Below, piece by piece: positions 37,747-48,862 of a stretch of 64,000 nucleotides of DNA (position 1 is the first letter of the stretch; every line of letters starts with the position of its first letter). The DNA is from Stappia indica (lineage in GTDB: Bacteria > Pseudomonadota > Alphaproteobacteria > Rhizobiales > Stappiaceae). The notes beneath the pieces were generated by a model, which was not told the DNA's origin, searched no databases, and saw nothing but the letters and a program-made list of their open reading frames with translations. The position numbers and the translations under genes are program-made. The stretch is taken from positions 806,001-870,000 of the forward strand of contig NZ_MBQE01000001.1 in assembly GCF_001696535.1 (NCBI RefSeq), read 5' to 3'.

Positions 37747-38790
37747 ATGCAGATCGGAACCGCCAAGCACAGCTATCAGGCCGACGAGGCGCTGCTGACC
37801 ACTCGGCCGCAGCGCGTGTGGATGGCCCTGTTCGCCCTGAGCCTTTGCATCGCGCCCTTCGTGCTGGACAACTACTGGCTCTATCTAGCCTGCCTCGTTG
37901 CCATCAACGTGGCGAGCGCCACCGGCCTCAACATCCTGACCGGCTATACCGGCCTCGTCAGCCTCGGCCAGGCGGCCTTCATGGCGGTCGGCGCCTACAC
38001 GGTCGGCTGGATGCAGCTGAACCTCGGCACGCCCTTCCTGCTGAACCTCGTCGTCGGCGGTCTGGTCGCGGCGGCAGTCGGCATCCTGGTCGGCATCCCC
38101 AGCCTTCGGGTCAAGGGGCTCTATCTGGCCATCGCCACCATCGCCGCCTCGTTCATCCTGCATTTCATCTTCGTCAACTGGCAGAGCGTGACCAACGGCA
38201 ACAGCGGCCTGACGCTGACGCCGGCCAGCTTCTTCGGCACGCCGCTGACGGAATACCAGCAGCTCTATTTCGTCTTCGTGCCGATCACCGCGCTGATGGT
38301 TCTGGGCGCGGCCAATCTCTTCCGCACCCGGGTCGGGCGCGCTTTCATCGCCATCCGCGACCGCGACATCTCGGCCGAGGTGCTGGGCATCTCGCTGCTG
38401 CGCTACAAGCTGACGAGCTTTGCGATCTCGTCCTTCTACGCGGGCGTTGCCGGTGGCATGTGGGCCTATTTCTTCCGTGTGGTGACGCCGGAGAGCTTCC
38501 CCTTCGTCTATTCGATCTTCTTCCTCGCCGCGATCATCGTCGGCGGCATGGGCACGATCCTCGGCGGCATTCTCGGCGCCGTCTTCATGACCCTCGTGCC
38601 GGAGCTGCTGCGCTTCGGCATCGACTGGCTCACCCCCGTCCTTCCCAATGCGGCGGCGATGCTCTCGCCGGTTCGCACCGTCGTTTTCGGCCTCCTCATC
38701 GTCGGCTTTCTCATTTTCGAGCCGAAGGGACTTGCCGAAATCGTCCAGAGATCTCGGCGTTACTTCCATCTCTGGCCCTTCAAGAAGTGA
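37747..38790 (+). CDS. livM: Branched-chain-type ABC transporter permease LivM
   Basis: A 347-residue permease with about ten membrane helices. Family motifs include ASATGLNILTGYTGLVSLGQ (about residues 50-70), the SLRVKGLYLAIATIA segment, and the coupling loop RVGRAFIAIRDRDISAEVLG. It pairs with LivH to form the channel. It is followed after 36 bp by the binding-protein gene. Confidence 0.94.
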   Translation: MQIGTAKHSYQADEALLTTRPQRVWMALFALSLCIAPFVLDNYWLYLACLVAINVASATGLNILTGYTGLVSLGQAAFMAVGAYTVGWMQLNLGTPFLLNLVVGGLVAAAVGILVGIPSLRVKGLYLAIATIAASFILHFIFVNWQSVTNGNSGLTLTPASFFGTPLTEYQQLYFVFVPITALMVLGAANLFRTRVGRAFIAIRDRDISAEVLGISLLRYKLTSFAISSFYAGVAGGMWAYFFRVVTPESFPFVYSIFFLAAIIVGGMGTILGGILGAVFMTLVPELLRFGIDWLTPVLPNAAAMLSPVRTVVFGLLIVGFLIFEPKGLAEIVQRSRRYFHLWPFKK

Positions 38791-38826
38791 ATGACCAAAA
38801 GTCACGCGATAAAACCGGAGGAAACA

Positions 38827-39996
38827 ATGCTTAGCTTTACCAGGAGAACGCTGCTTGCCCTGTCGGCATCGGCAGCCATAGCCACCGCGCTTCCGGCCGT
38901 TGCGGCCGACGACATCGTCATCGGCGGCTCGATCCCGCTTACCGGTGTCTTCGCCTTCGCGGGCGTCGGCATCGAGGCCGGCATGCAGGACTACATCAAG
39001 ATCGTCAACGAGGCCGGCGGCATCCAGGGCCGCAAGCTGCGCCTCGCCTACGAGGACACCGGCTACAAGGTCGACGCCTCCGTCGCCGTGTTCAACAAGC
39101 TGACCAGCCAGGACGAGATCCACCTCTACTACGGCGACTCGACCGGCTTCGCGAAGACCATCAACGGCGAGATCGACCGCCGCGGCTCGATGATCATGGC
39201 CGGCGCGTCCTTCGCCACCGAGCTGAACGATCCCAAGACCTTCCCGCACCAGTTCATGGCCGGTCCCGACTATTCGGAAATGACCGGCATCCTGCTGGAA
39301 TACATCGCCAAGGAGAAGCCGGGCGCCCGCATCGTTCTGGTCAACTCCGACACCGAGTTCGGCCGCGACCCGATCGCCGCCACCAAGGCGCGCGCCGGCG
39401 AGCTGGGCCTTGAGGTGGTCGAGGAGATCATCACTCCGCCGACCGCCGTCGACGTCTCTACCGAGGTGCTGAAACTGCGCCGCGCCCGTCCGGACTACAC
39501 CATCTTCCACGGCTACGTTCTGGCGCCGCTGCCGGAATTCATGAGCCAGGCCAAGCAGCTCGGCCTGGAAACCAAGTTCATGGGCACGTTCTGGTCGATG
39601 GACTCCAGCATCTGGGCCAAGGTCGGCGAGGCTGCCGACGGCTTCATGGGCGTCATGCCCTATCGCTACTACTACGACGAGGCCGACAACGCGCCGATGA
39701 TGGACCGCATCCGCGAGATGCGCCCGGAGTACCAGTCGACCCCGTACATGCAGGGCTTCCTGACCGCCATGCTGTTCACCGAGGCGGCCAAGCGTACGCT
39801 CGAGGCCGGCAAGGAGCTCAACGGCGCCAACCTGAAGGCCGCGCTCAACTCCATCGAGAACTTCGACACCGGCGGCATCATCGGCGTACCGATCTCGATC
39901 CCGGGCAACTCGATCCCGGTCGGCCGCATCTACCGCTACGACGCCAGCGCCCAGCAGATGAAGCCGGCGTCCGACTGGATCAGCGTTCAGGAGTAA
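38827..39996 (+). CDS. livK: Branched-chain-type ABC transporter solute-binding protein LivK
   Basis: A 389-residue periplasmic type I binding protein. The signal peptide contains a twin-arginine-like FTRRTLLALS and ends AVAA. The mature start DDIVIGGSIPLTGVFAFAGV is the standard LivK ligand-binding opening. The ATG at 38827 is selected over one at 38791 because GGAGG lies 7 bp before it. The domain belongs to the ABC importers that often carry aromatic or aliphatic acids in catabolic clusters. The ligand is not deducible. Confidence 0.92.
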   Translation: MLSFTRRTLLALSASAAIATALPAVAADDIVIGGSIPLTGVFAFAGVGIEAGMQDYIKIVNEAGGIQGRKLRLAYEDTGYKVDASVAVFNKLTSQDEIHLYYGDSTGFAKTINGEIDRRGSMIMAGASFATELNDPKTFPHQFMAGPDYSEMTGILLEYIAKEKPGARIVLVNSDTEFGRDPIAATKARAGELGLEVVEEIITPPTAVDVSTEVLKLRRARPDYTIFHGYVLAPLPEFMSQAKQLGLETKFMGTFWSMDSSIWAKVGEAADGFMGVMPYRYYYDEADNAPMMDRIREMRPEYQSTPYMQGFLTAMLFTEAAKRTLEAGKELNGANLKAALNSIENFDTGGIIGVPISIPGNSIPVGRIYRYDASAQQMKPASDWISVQE

Positions 39997-40001
39997 GTGA
40001 G

Positions 40002-40811
<810 letters not shown>

Positions 40812-40822
40812 GGCGAGACGAC

Positions 40823-42628
40823 ATGGCCGACTTTCCCCAACTCACCCTGCCGCAGATGCTGCGCGCCCATGCCGAGGCGATGCCCGACCGGGTGGCCGTC
40901 CTGCAGAAGGACTTCGGCATCTGGAATCCCCTCACCTGGCGCCAGTATCACGAACGTGCCTGCGATGTCGGCGAGGGCCTGCTGGCGCTTGGGCTCGGCG
41001 AAGGCGGCCATGTCGCCATCCTGTCCGAGAACCGGGTGGAATGGGTGCTGGCGCAGCTCGGCGTCAACCTCATCGGCGGCGTCGCCATCGGCGTCTATCC
41101 GACCAGCCCGGCCAACGAGGTCGGCTATGTGCTGGAGCATTCCGACAGCGAGATCATCGTCTGCGAGGACCAGGAGCAGCTCGACAAGGTGATCGAGGTG
41201 CGCGACCAGCTACCGAAGCTGCGCCGCGTCGTCGTCATCGAGACCAAGGGCCTGCGCGGCTACTCGCAGGACTTCGTCATCTCGTTCGCCGCCATGGAGG
41301 CGATGGGGCACGCGCGCCGCACCAAGGCGCCCGGTTCCGAACGCAGCGCCTCCGCCGATCGCGGCCTCGATGACATCGCCCTGATGATCTACACCTCGGG
41401 TTCGACCGGAAAGCCGAAGGGCGCGATGCTGTCCTATCGCAACCTGCGAGCCCAGGCGATCGCGATTGCCGACCGCATCGATCTCGACGCGCAGACCGTG
41501 CACCTCTCCTACCTGCCGCTCTGCCACGTCGCCGAGCAGATGGTCACGGTGATGGCGCCGATCTACCTCGGCTCACGGATCTGCTTCGGCGAGTCCCTGC
41601 GCACCGTCCAGGAGGACCTGCGCGAGGTCGCACCCTCCTCCTTCCTCGGCGTGCCGCGGATCTGGGAGAAGCTGCATTCCTCGATCCATATCCGCATGCT
41701 GGAGGCGGGCGGCTACCGCCGGGCGCTCTACGAATGGGCCTATCGCGCCTGCGAGCCCTTCGCCGAAAAGTCCCGAGCCGAGCGCAGCCTGCGCGAGCGG
41801 ATCACCTTCGCGCTCTGCTACCTCTTCGTGTTCCGCGCCCTGCAGAACTATATCGGCCTGCGCCGGACCCATATCGCCATGACGGGCGCAGCGCCCATCT
41901 CGCCGCGCATCGTCCGCTTCTTCCGCACCATCGGCGTGCCGCTGGTCGAGGTCTACGGCATGACGGAATCGAGCGGCGTTGCGCTCGGCCAGACGCTGGA
42001 CCACCTCGTGCCCGGGTCCGTCGGGCCGGCCGCCAAGGGCGTCGAGGCCCGCGTCGGCGAGCACGGCGAACTGCTGCTCAAGGGCGATACGGTCTTCGTC
42101 GGCTACTACAAGAACCCGGCCGCCACCGAGGACTCGCTGCGCGACGGTTGGCTCCACACCGGCGACGTGGTCGAGGTGGAGAACGGCGAGTTCCGCATCG
42201 TCGACCGCCTCAAGGACATCATGATCACCGCCGGTGGCAAGAACCTCAGCCCCTCGGAGATCGAGAACACGGTCAAGGGCAGCCCCTACATCAAGGAATG
42301 CATCGTCATCGGCGAGGCCCGCAAATACGTGGCGGCGCTCATCCAGATCGATTTCGAGACCGTCGCCAAATGGGCGGAGGAGAAGGGCCTGTCCTACACC
42401 AACTTCCGCAGCCTTGCCGAGAACCCGGCGGTGCGCGAGTTGGTCGACACGGAGATCCGCGCCGCCAACGACCAGCTGGCCCAGGTCTCCCACATCCGCC
42501 GCTTCCACCTGCTGACCAAGGAACTGGACCACGACGACGACGAGGTCACCGCGACCATGAAGGTGCGTCGCTCCAGCATCCAGACCAAGTATGCGGGAGA
42601 GATCGCCAGCCTCTATCCGACCGGCTGA
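40823..42628 (+). CDS. AMP-forming acyl-CoA ligase (long-chain FadD15/AAE type)
   Basis: A 601-residue adenylate-forming enzyme. Visible motifs are A3 YTSGSTGKPKG (about residue 190), the AMP-binding VYGMTESSG, the hinge region LHTGDVVEVENGEFRIVDRL, and KDIMITAGGKNLSPSEIE. It should activate the imported carboxylic acid with ATP and CoA. It is 11 bp after livF, a juxtaposition that couples uptake to activation. Overall pattern is closest to bacterial long-chain acyl-CoA synthetases of about 600 residues; chain length or aromaticity of the substrate is not determinable. Confidence 0.93.
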   Translation: MADFPQLTLPQMLRAHAEAMPDRVAVLQKDFGIWNPLTWRQYHERACDVGEGLLALGLGEGGHVAILSENRVEWVLAQLGVNLIGGVAIGVYPTSPANEVGYVLEHSDSEIIVCEDQEQLDKVIEVRDQLPKLRRVVVIETKGLRGYSQDFVISFAAMEAMGHARRTKAPGSERSASADRGLDDIALMIYTSGSTGKPKGAMLSYRNLRAQAIAIADRIDLDAQTVHLSYLPLCHVAEQMVTVMAPIYLGSRICFGESLRTVQEDLREVAPSSFLGVPRIWEKLHSSIHIRMLEAGGYRRALYEWAYRACEPFAEKSRAERSLRERITFALCYLFVFRALQNYIGLRRTHIAMTGAAPISPRIVRFFRTIGVPLVEVYGMTESSGVALGQTLDHLVPGSVGPAAKGVEARVGEHGELLLKGDTVFVGYYKNPAATEDSLRDGWLHTGDVVEVENGEFRIVDRLKDIMITAGGKNLSPSEIENTVKGSPYIKECIVIGEARKYVAALIQIDFETVAKWAEEKGLSYTNFRSLAENPAVRELVDTEIRAANDQLAQVSHIRRFHLLTKELDHDDDEVTATMKVRRSSIQTKYAGEIASLYPTG

Positions 42629-42669
42629 CGCCTCCCCGCCCCGGATCCAACGGAGCCCGACACCCCGAC

Positions 42670-43878
<1,209 letters not shown>

Positions 43879-43889
43879 GGAGACGCCCC

Positions 43890-45281
43890 ATGCTGACAAG
43901 CGAGATCGACAACGGCGGCATCGCCCTTCTCACCATCGACATGCCGGGCCGCTCGATGAATGTCATCGACTGGGCGTTCACCGAGGCCCTGCGCGAGGAG
44001 ATAGCGCGGCTCGCCGCCGATCCGCAGGTTACCGGCATCATTGTCGCGTCCGGCAAGGACAGCTTCATCGCCGGCGCGGACCTTGCGATCATGAACGGCA
44101 TGACCGGTCCGGGCACCTCGCCGGCCACCGCATCCGAGCGCATCCGCGCCATGACCGACGCCTTCCGCGCGCTGGAGACCTGCGGCAAGCCGGTGGTTGC
44201 TGCAGCCAGCGGCACCGCGCTCGGCGGCGGGCTGGAGCTGATGCTCGCCTGCCATTACCGGATCGCCGCGCGCAATCCCAAGGCCGTCTTCGGCCTGCCC
44301 GAGGTGACGCTCGGCATCCTGCCGGGCGCCGGCGGCACCCAGCGCCTGCCCCGCGTCATCGGCATCGAGCCGGCCCTGCCCCTGCTGCTGGAAGGTCGCC
44401 GCCTGTCCGCCGACGAGGCCCTGTCGCTCGGCATTCTCGACGAGCTGGCCGAACCGGACGACCTCATCGCCGCGGCACGGCGCGCGCTCACCGAAGGCCG
44501 GGTTCCGGCAGCCGCCCCGTGGGACGCGAAGGGCTTCGCCCCACCGGGTCCGCCCGTGACGTCCGAGGCCGCATCGAACGTCTTCCTCTTCGCCAATGCG
44601 AAGGTTCGCGCAAGCGGCCATCGCAACTATCCGGCGCTGGAGGCGATCCTCTCCTGCGTCTACGAGGGTCTGCGACTGCCCATCGACAAGGCACTCAAGG
44701 TGGAGCGCCAGTATTTCGGCCATCTCGTTCACGGCGATGTCGCACAGGCGATGATCCGCACCCAGTTCTTCGCCCGCCAGGCACTGGCCCGCGAGGGACG
44801 GGCGCGCGCTGACAAGGACGGCGCTCTTGCAACCGCCTGTCGAAACGCCCTCGACGCCGAGGCGCTTCGGATGCAGGCTGAGGGCATGAGTCCCGCCTTC
44901 ATCCGCAATGCCGCCGAGGTTGTCGGCCTCTCTGCCCTGCCCGCCCTTCCTGTGGATGCGGCTCTGCCGTCCACCGACGACGCACGCGAGCGCGCGGCCC
45001 TTCGCCCCGCCGGGCTGCGGCTGCTGCGCGCCATGGCCCTTGCCGCCGCCGCAACCCTCGACCGCGGCGACGTTGCCTCGGCAAGCGAGGCAGATGTCCA
45101 CGCCATCGACGCGGCAGGCTTTCCCGTGTGGACCGGAGGGCCACTGAGCCTGATCGACACGCAAGGCGCAGCGGAATTCGTCGCGGCCTGCCGTGCCGAC
45201 AAGCTTGAGGTCCCGGTCGGCCTTGCTGCCATAGCCCGGGACGGCGGCCGGTTCCACTCGATCAAGGAGGCCGCCGCATGA
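43890..45281 (+). CDS. FadB/FadJ-like enoyl-CoA hydratase lacking the NAD-binding dehydrogenase domain
   Basis: A 463-residue protein. Residues 1-190 form a crotonase domain with both catalytic Glu retained (GTALGGGLELMLACHYR and FGLPEVTLGILPGAGGTQR). Residues 200-305 match the linker of multifunctional beta-oxidation proteins (LKVERQYFGHLVHGDVAQAM). In FadB/FadJ a GxGxxG Rossmann domain of about 180 residues comes next. Here it is absent and the sequence passes straight to a shortened C-terminal helical part (AEGMSPAFIRNAAEVVGL, ASEADVHAIDAAGFPVWTGG). Hydratase activity is expected and 3-hydroxyacyl-CoA dehydrogenase activity is not. The reading frame is intact, so it is a natural domain loss and not a frameshift. 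It overlaps the next gene by four bases. Confidence 0.88.
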   Translation: MLTSEIDNGGIALLTIDMPGRSMNVIDWAFTEALREEIARLAADPQVTGIIVASGKDSFIAGADLAIMNGMTGPGTSPATASERIRAMTDAFRALETCGKPVVAAASGTALGGGLELMLACHYRIAARNPKAVFGLPEVTLGILPGAGGTQRLPRVIGIEPALPLLLEGRRLSADEALSLGILDELAEPDDLIAAARRALTEGRVPAAAPWDAKGFAPPGPPVTSEAASNVFLFANAKVRASGHRNYPALEAILSCVYEGLRLPIDKALKVERQYFGHLVHGDVAQAMIRTQFFARQALAREGRARADKDGALATACRNALDAEALRMQAEGMSPAFIRNAAEVVGLSALPALPVDAALPSTDDARERAALRPAGLRLLRAMALAAAATLDRGDVASASEADVHAIDAAGFPVWTGGPLSLIDTQGAAEFVAACRADKLEVPVGLAAIARDGGRFHSIKEAAA

Positions 45282-46072
45282 GCGACGACCCGGTACTTGC
45301 CGAGATCGATGCCTCAACCGGCATCGCCTCCATCACCATCAACCGGCCCAAGGTGCTGAACGCGCTGGACGTGCCGACGGCGCGTGCCTTCCTGCAGGCG
45401 GTGCGCAAGGTCACCACGACCAAGGGCGTTCGCTGCATCGTCCTGTCGGGCACCGGCCGTGCCTTCGTCGCCGGCGGCGATGTCGCCGCTTTCGGCAAGG
45501 ATCCGGAGCGCGCCGCCGAGGTCGTCAACGACCTGCTCGATGCCCTGCATCCGGCCCTGACGGCCCTGCGCGAGTCCCCCGCCCCGGTGATTGCCGCCGT
45601 GCGCGGCGTTGCGGCCGGTGCGGGCTTCAGCTTGGTCCTTTGCGCCGATCTCGTGGTCGCCGAGGCCGGTGCGCGCTTCGTCGTCGCCTATGATCGCATC
45701 GGCGCCTCGCCCGACTGCGGCGGCACCTGGGCGCTGCCGCGCAAGGTCGGCCGGGCCAAGGCGATGGAACTGCTGCTGCTCGGCGAAGCCCTCAACGCCG
45801 AGGAGGCCCAGGCGGCGGGCATCGTCAACAAGGTGGTTCCGGCCGAGGAGCTCGACGCCGAGACCCTCGCCCTGGCAACGCGCGTTGCCAGCGGCCCGAC
45901 ACAGGCGCAAGGTGCGGTCCGCGCCCTCGTCGATGGTGCGCTGGACCGTCCCTTCGCCGCCCATCTGGAGGCGGAGCGCGCCTCCTTCATCCGCATGACC
46001 GGGACCCGCGACTTCCGCGAGGGCGTCTCGGCCTTCCTCGAAAAGCGCCAGCCGCAGTTTCGCGGCGAGTGA
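45278..46072 (+). CDS. Enoyl-CoA hydratase/isomerase family protein, PaaG-like
   Basis: A 264-residue crotonase-fold protein. The oxyanion-hole segments are AGGDVAAFG and VRGVAAGAGFSLVLCADLV. The first hydratase Glu is not conserved there, and the second site reads IGASPDCGGTWALPR, the P-D-x-GGTW pattern of PaaG-type 2,3-dehydroadipyl/1,2-epoxyphenylacetyl-CoA isomerases. A double-bond isomerase is therefore more likely than a hydratase. It is translationally coupled to the FadB-like gene. Confidence 0.88.
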   Translation: MSDDPVLAEIDASTGIASITINRPKVLNALDVPTARAFLQAVRKVTTTKGVRCIVLSGTGRAFVAGGDVAAFGKDPERAAEVVNDLLDALHPALTALRESPAPVIAAVRGVAAGAGFSLVLCADLVVAEAGARFVVAYDRIGASPDCGGTWALPRKVGRAKAMELLLLGEALNAEEAQAAGIVNKVVPAEELDAETLALATRVASGPTQAQGAVRALVDGALDRPFAAHLEAERASFIRMTGTRDFREGVSAFLEKRQPQFRGE

Positions 46073-46106
46073 CCGGAACGCCCGGCAGATACCGGAGGGA
46101 TCCCGC

Positions 46107-47045
46107 ATGACCATGCCGAACGCATTCGAAGGCCGCCTCAAGGTTCCGGCGATCGCCTCGCCGATGTTCCTGGCCTCCGGGCCCGACCTTGTCGTCGCCA
46201 CCTGCCGCGCCGGCGTGATCGGCACCTTCCCGGCGCTCAACCAGCGCACGACCGAAGGCTACGGCGAGTGGCTGAGCGAGATCGAAGACCGCCTGTCCGG
46301 CCATGCCGATGCCGCGCCCTATGGCGTCAACCTGATCGTCCACCGCAGCAACAAGCGGCTGGAGGCGGATCTCGCACTGACCGTCGAGCGCAAGGTGCCG
46401 CTGGTCATCACCTCGCTCGGCGCCAACCCCGACGTCGTTTCCGCCGTCCACTCCTATGGCGGCCTCGTCTTCCATGACGTCATCAATCCGCGCCATGCCC
46501 GCAAGGCGGCCGAGGCCGGCGTCGACGGCATCATCGCGGTCTGCGCGGGAGCGGGCGGTCATGCCGGCACCATGAGCCCCTTCGCGCTGGTCTCGGAAAT
46601 CCGCACCTTCTACGAGGGCGCCATCATCCTCGCCGGCGCCATCAACACCGGCGCGCAGATCGCCGCCGCCCGCGCCATGGGCGCGGATCTTGCCTATCTC
46701 GGCACCCGCTTCCTCGCCACGGCAGAAGCGATGATCGTCGACGATTACAAGCAGATGATCCTGGACGCGACCGCCGCCGACATCCTCTACACCCCGGCGA
46801 TCAGCGGCGTGAACGCCAACTTCCTGCGGCCGAGCATCGAGCGCGCCGGCCTGGACCCGGACAACCTGCAGCATGCGGGCTCGCTCGACATGGGCAGCGA
46901 GGCGAAGGTCTGGAAGAACATCTGGTCCGCCGGCCAGGGAACGGGAACCATCACCGACCTGCCGCCCGCCGGAGAACTGTGCGAGCGCCTGCGCGCCGAA
47001 TACCGCGCCGCCTGTGCGGCCCTTGCCTCGGACCCTTACGCCTGA
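46107..47045 (+). CDS. Nitronate monooxygenase-family FMN protein
   Basis: A 312-residue TIM-barrel flavoprotein of the 2-nitropropane dioxygenase/enoyl-ACP reductase-II superfamily. The N-terminal PAIASPMFLASGPDLVVATC, the central VCAGAGGHAGTMSPFALV (FMN phosphate and active-site His region) and GADLAYLGTRFLATAEAM are characteristic. GGAGG lies 8 bp before the ATG. In catabolic clusters such proteins may act as flavin reductases or enoyl-reductase-like enzymes, so a role on an acyl-CoA intermediate is possible. The assigned family name does not prove nitronate oxidation. Confidence 0.88.
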   Translation: MTMPNAFEGRLKVPAIASPMFLASGPDLVVATCRAGVIGTFPALNQRTTEGYGEWLSEIEDRLSGHADAAPYGVNLIVHRSNKRLEADLALTVERKVPLVITSLGANPDVVSAVHSYGGLVFHDVINPRHARKAAEAGVDGIIAVCAGAGGHAGTMSPFALVSEIRTFYEGAIILAGAINTGAQIAAARAMGADLAYLGTRFLATAEAMIVDDYKQMILDATAADILYTPAISGVNANFLRPSIERAGLDPDNLQHAGSLDMGSEAKVWKNIWSAGQGTGTITDLPPAGELCERLRAEYRAACAALASDPYA

Positions 47046-47075
47046 GGCAGGGCGCGAAGGCTACCTGCCTGTGGT

Positions 47076-47368
47076 CTAGTCTTCGCGCGACCAGTCCTCG
47101 TGGCCATGGCGGATGCGCACGACCAGTATCCCGCCGTCTTCCTCCATGACATAGACGACGAGATGCGCCTTGAACGGATGAATGCGCACGGGCGGGGAGA
47201 TCTCTCCGCGCTCGCGCGCCATCTTCGTCTTTTCGAAAGAAGCTGCAGAACGGCGGCCAGATCGCGATGATGGGCTTCGGCATCCGCCTCGCCGAAGACG
47301 CGCGCACCTTCCAGGTAAATCTGAATGATGTCCTCAGCAGCCCTGCCGGGCAGCCGCTAGGTCGTCAC
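47076..47368 (-). pseudogene. parE: ParE-family toxin, inactivated by a nonsense codon and a frameshift
   Basis: The remnant spans a 97-codon ParE. It starts with a GTG overlapping the antitoxin stop (GTGA), but codon 4 is TAG (VTT-stop-RLPGRAAEDIIQIY). The N-terminal part (RAAEDIIQIYLEGARVFGEA, then DLAAVLQLLS) is in one frame. The C-terminal part (MARERGEISPPVRIHPFKAH, then VRIRHGHEDWSRED) is in another, and one base appears lost from an A-run (plus-strand T-run 47230-47233). Both lesions lie in segments that otherwise match ParE/RelE-type gyrase toxins, so the toxin is dead unless a sequencing error is involved. Confidence 0.85.
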
Positions 47369-47619
47369 GACCTTCCTGCGTCCTTGGTCGCCCGCGCACG
47401 CGCGGCTTCGAGAACGGCGTCCATGTTCAGATCGCTCACACCGCTCGCCAATCCCTCGTCGACGAGCTGTTGCATGGCGGCAATCTTGTCATTGCGCTCC
47501 TGATCCCTGCGGATGAGGTCGCGCACGTAGTCGCTGGCATTTGCATACCGGCCGCTTCGGGCCCGGTCTTCGACCCACGCTTTCATCTGCTCGGGGAGGG
47601 AAACATTCATCGTTGCCAT
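47365..47619 (-). CDS. parD: ParD-family antitoxin
   Basis: An 84-residue protein. The N-terminal ribbon-helix-helix (MNVSLPEQMKAWVEDRARSG, then NASDYVRDLIRRDQE) binds DNA for autoregulation. The C-terminal segment (LASGVSDLNMDAVLEAARAR) normally wraps the ParE toxin. The ATG at 47619 has GGAGG 6 bp upstream; an ATG at 47610 is also possible. The reading frame is intact while its toxin is broken, so it is an orphan antitoxin that may protect against related toxins elsewhere. Confidence 0.9.
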   Translation of the reverse strand: MATMNVSLPEQMKAWVEDRARSGRYANASDYVRDLIRRDQERNDKIAAMQQLVDEGLASGVSDLNMDAVLEAARARATKDAGRS

Positions 47620-47695
47620 ATCGACCTCCAGTGCCGACATCATACGATGTTTGGCAAAGTTTGCCAAAATCAGATCCAGGTGTTTCATTCACCCC

Positions 47696-48151
47696 TTACG
47701 AAACGGGAACGGCCTTGGGCTTCGTCACCGGCGGTTCGGGCTTGGTGATGTTGGTGCTTTCGCTTTCGGAATCGACCGGAACCAGCGTGATGTAGACCGG
47801 GTTCGGGGTGTGATCGAGCGTCGCGCCGGAAATCGCGTCCACGCCGACACCGACCACGCCGCCCAGCAGGATATTGCCAGCAAGTCCGGCCGCCCCACCG
47901 CCGCTCACCTTGGTGTCGACGAAGACCTGACCGGGCTTGTAGCCCTCCTTCTCCGCACGCACCATGAAGGTCTTCTTGCGGCTCACCTCGATCGTGCACG
48001 GCGACTGCTTGCAGGAATGGCCAAGCGTCGTGGTGACCTCGGCATCGGCCGGTTCCACGTTGATGACGACGTCCTCGCTGGTGCCGCGAACGACCGAAGC
48101 GCAGCCCGAAACCAAAACGGCGCAGGCAATACAAAAAACAATCGACTTCAT
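47696..48151 (-). CDS. Small lipoprotein with PEGA-like domain
   Basis: A 151-residue protein. Residues 1-20 are a lipoprotein signal with lipobox LVSGC, followed by ASVVRGTSEDVVINVEPADA. The segment TLGHSCKQSPCTIEVSRKKT carries two Cys (possible disulfide). A Gly-rich hydrophobic stretch follows (GGGAAGLAGNILLGGVVGVG, about residues 84-105), and the C-terminus is Lys/Pro-rich. The arrangement resembles lipoproteins with a PEGA-type beta module (xEPADAEVxT...YKPGQVFV). Its role is unknown. The ribosome site before 48151 is weak. Confidence 0.75.
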   Translation of the reverse strand: MKSIVFCIACAVLVSGCASVVRGTSEDVVINVEPADAEVTTTLGHSCKQSPCTIEVSRKKTFMVRAEKEGYKPGQVFVDTKVSGGGAAGLAGNILLGGVVGVGVDAISGATLDHTPNPVYITLVPVDSESESTNITKPEPPVTKPKAVPVS

Positions 48152-48252
48152 CACTACCCCCAAAATACGGAGGGACTGAAACACGCGAAAGAGGAAGGAG
48201 TCGATATATTTATCAGGAGTTGTCCACGACAAATGCCGCAGCGTGAACAGCC

Positions 48253-48747
48253 CTAGGCCGCGTCAGGCATATCCAGCCGATATTTGCGGAAGCGCGTCCC
48301 GTCATACTCCACCTCCCCGAGAAACCGCGCGCCGAGCCGATCCAGCGCCGACAGGCTGCGCCGCGAGGGCGCCAGCAGAAAGGTGACATGAGAAATGCGC
48401 GGATCCGCCCTGGCGAAGTCGAGCGCCTTCAACGCGATGCCCAAACCGAGCCCGAAGGCATCCGGCCGCAGCACCAGGCCGAAATCCCAGTCCTCGCCTT
48501 CCTTCTGGAACCCGCCCCAGCCGACATAACGCCCGTCGCACAGGATCGCCCAGTGACCGAGCCCGTCGCGCTGCCAGCACGCCTCCTTCGCCTCGATGAA
48601 ACCGTCGACGGTCCGCGCGTCCCAGGGCTCGGTCATGAGTGGCATGTGCTCACCGACACGCGGATCCTGCATATGCGCCAGGATCTCCTCGCGGGAAACC
48701 TCGGTCAATCTGGCAAAAGCGATGTCGGGCGTGCCGGCGCGGCGCAT
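48253..48747 (-). CDS. GNAT-family acetyltransferase (RimJ/RimL-like)
   Basis: A 164-residue GNAT protein. The acceptor-side strands include GHWAILCDGRYVGWGGFQKE, and the acetyl-CoA loop is RPDAFGLGLGIALKALDFAR. The C-terminal SRRSLSALDRLGARFLGEVE is the usual alpha4/beta7 region. An in-frame TTG at 48774 would add nine residues, but the ATG at 48747 is preferred. The target is unknown. It is not obviously in an operon. Confidence 0.82.
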   Translation of the reverse strand: MRRAGTPDIAFARLTEVSREEILAHMQDPRVGEHMPLMTEPWDARTVDGFIEAKEACWQRDGLGHWAILCDGRYVGWGGFQKEGEDWDFGLVLRPDAFGLGLGIALKALDFARADPRISHVTFLLAPSRRSLSALDRLGARFLGEVEYDGTRFRKYRLDMPDAA

Positions 48748-48862
48748 GGCGGATACGATTCCTGGACAGATCAAGTCGGCGGAAAATGGCCGCCATTCCG
48801 CGGTGTTGCAAGAGGCCGCGCCATTGCCCGCATCAACTGCACGTGCGCAGCCTGGCAGCCGT

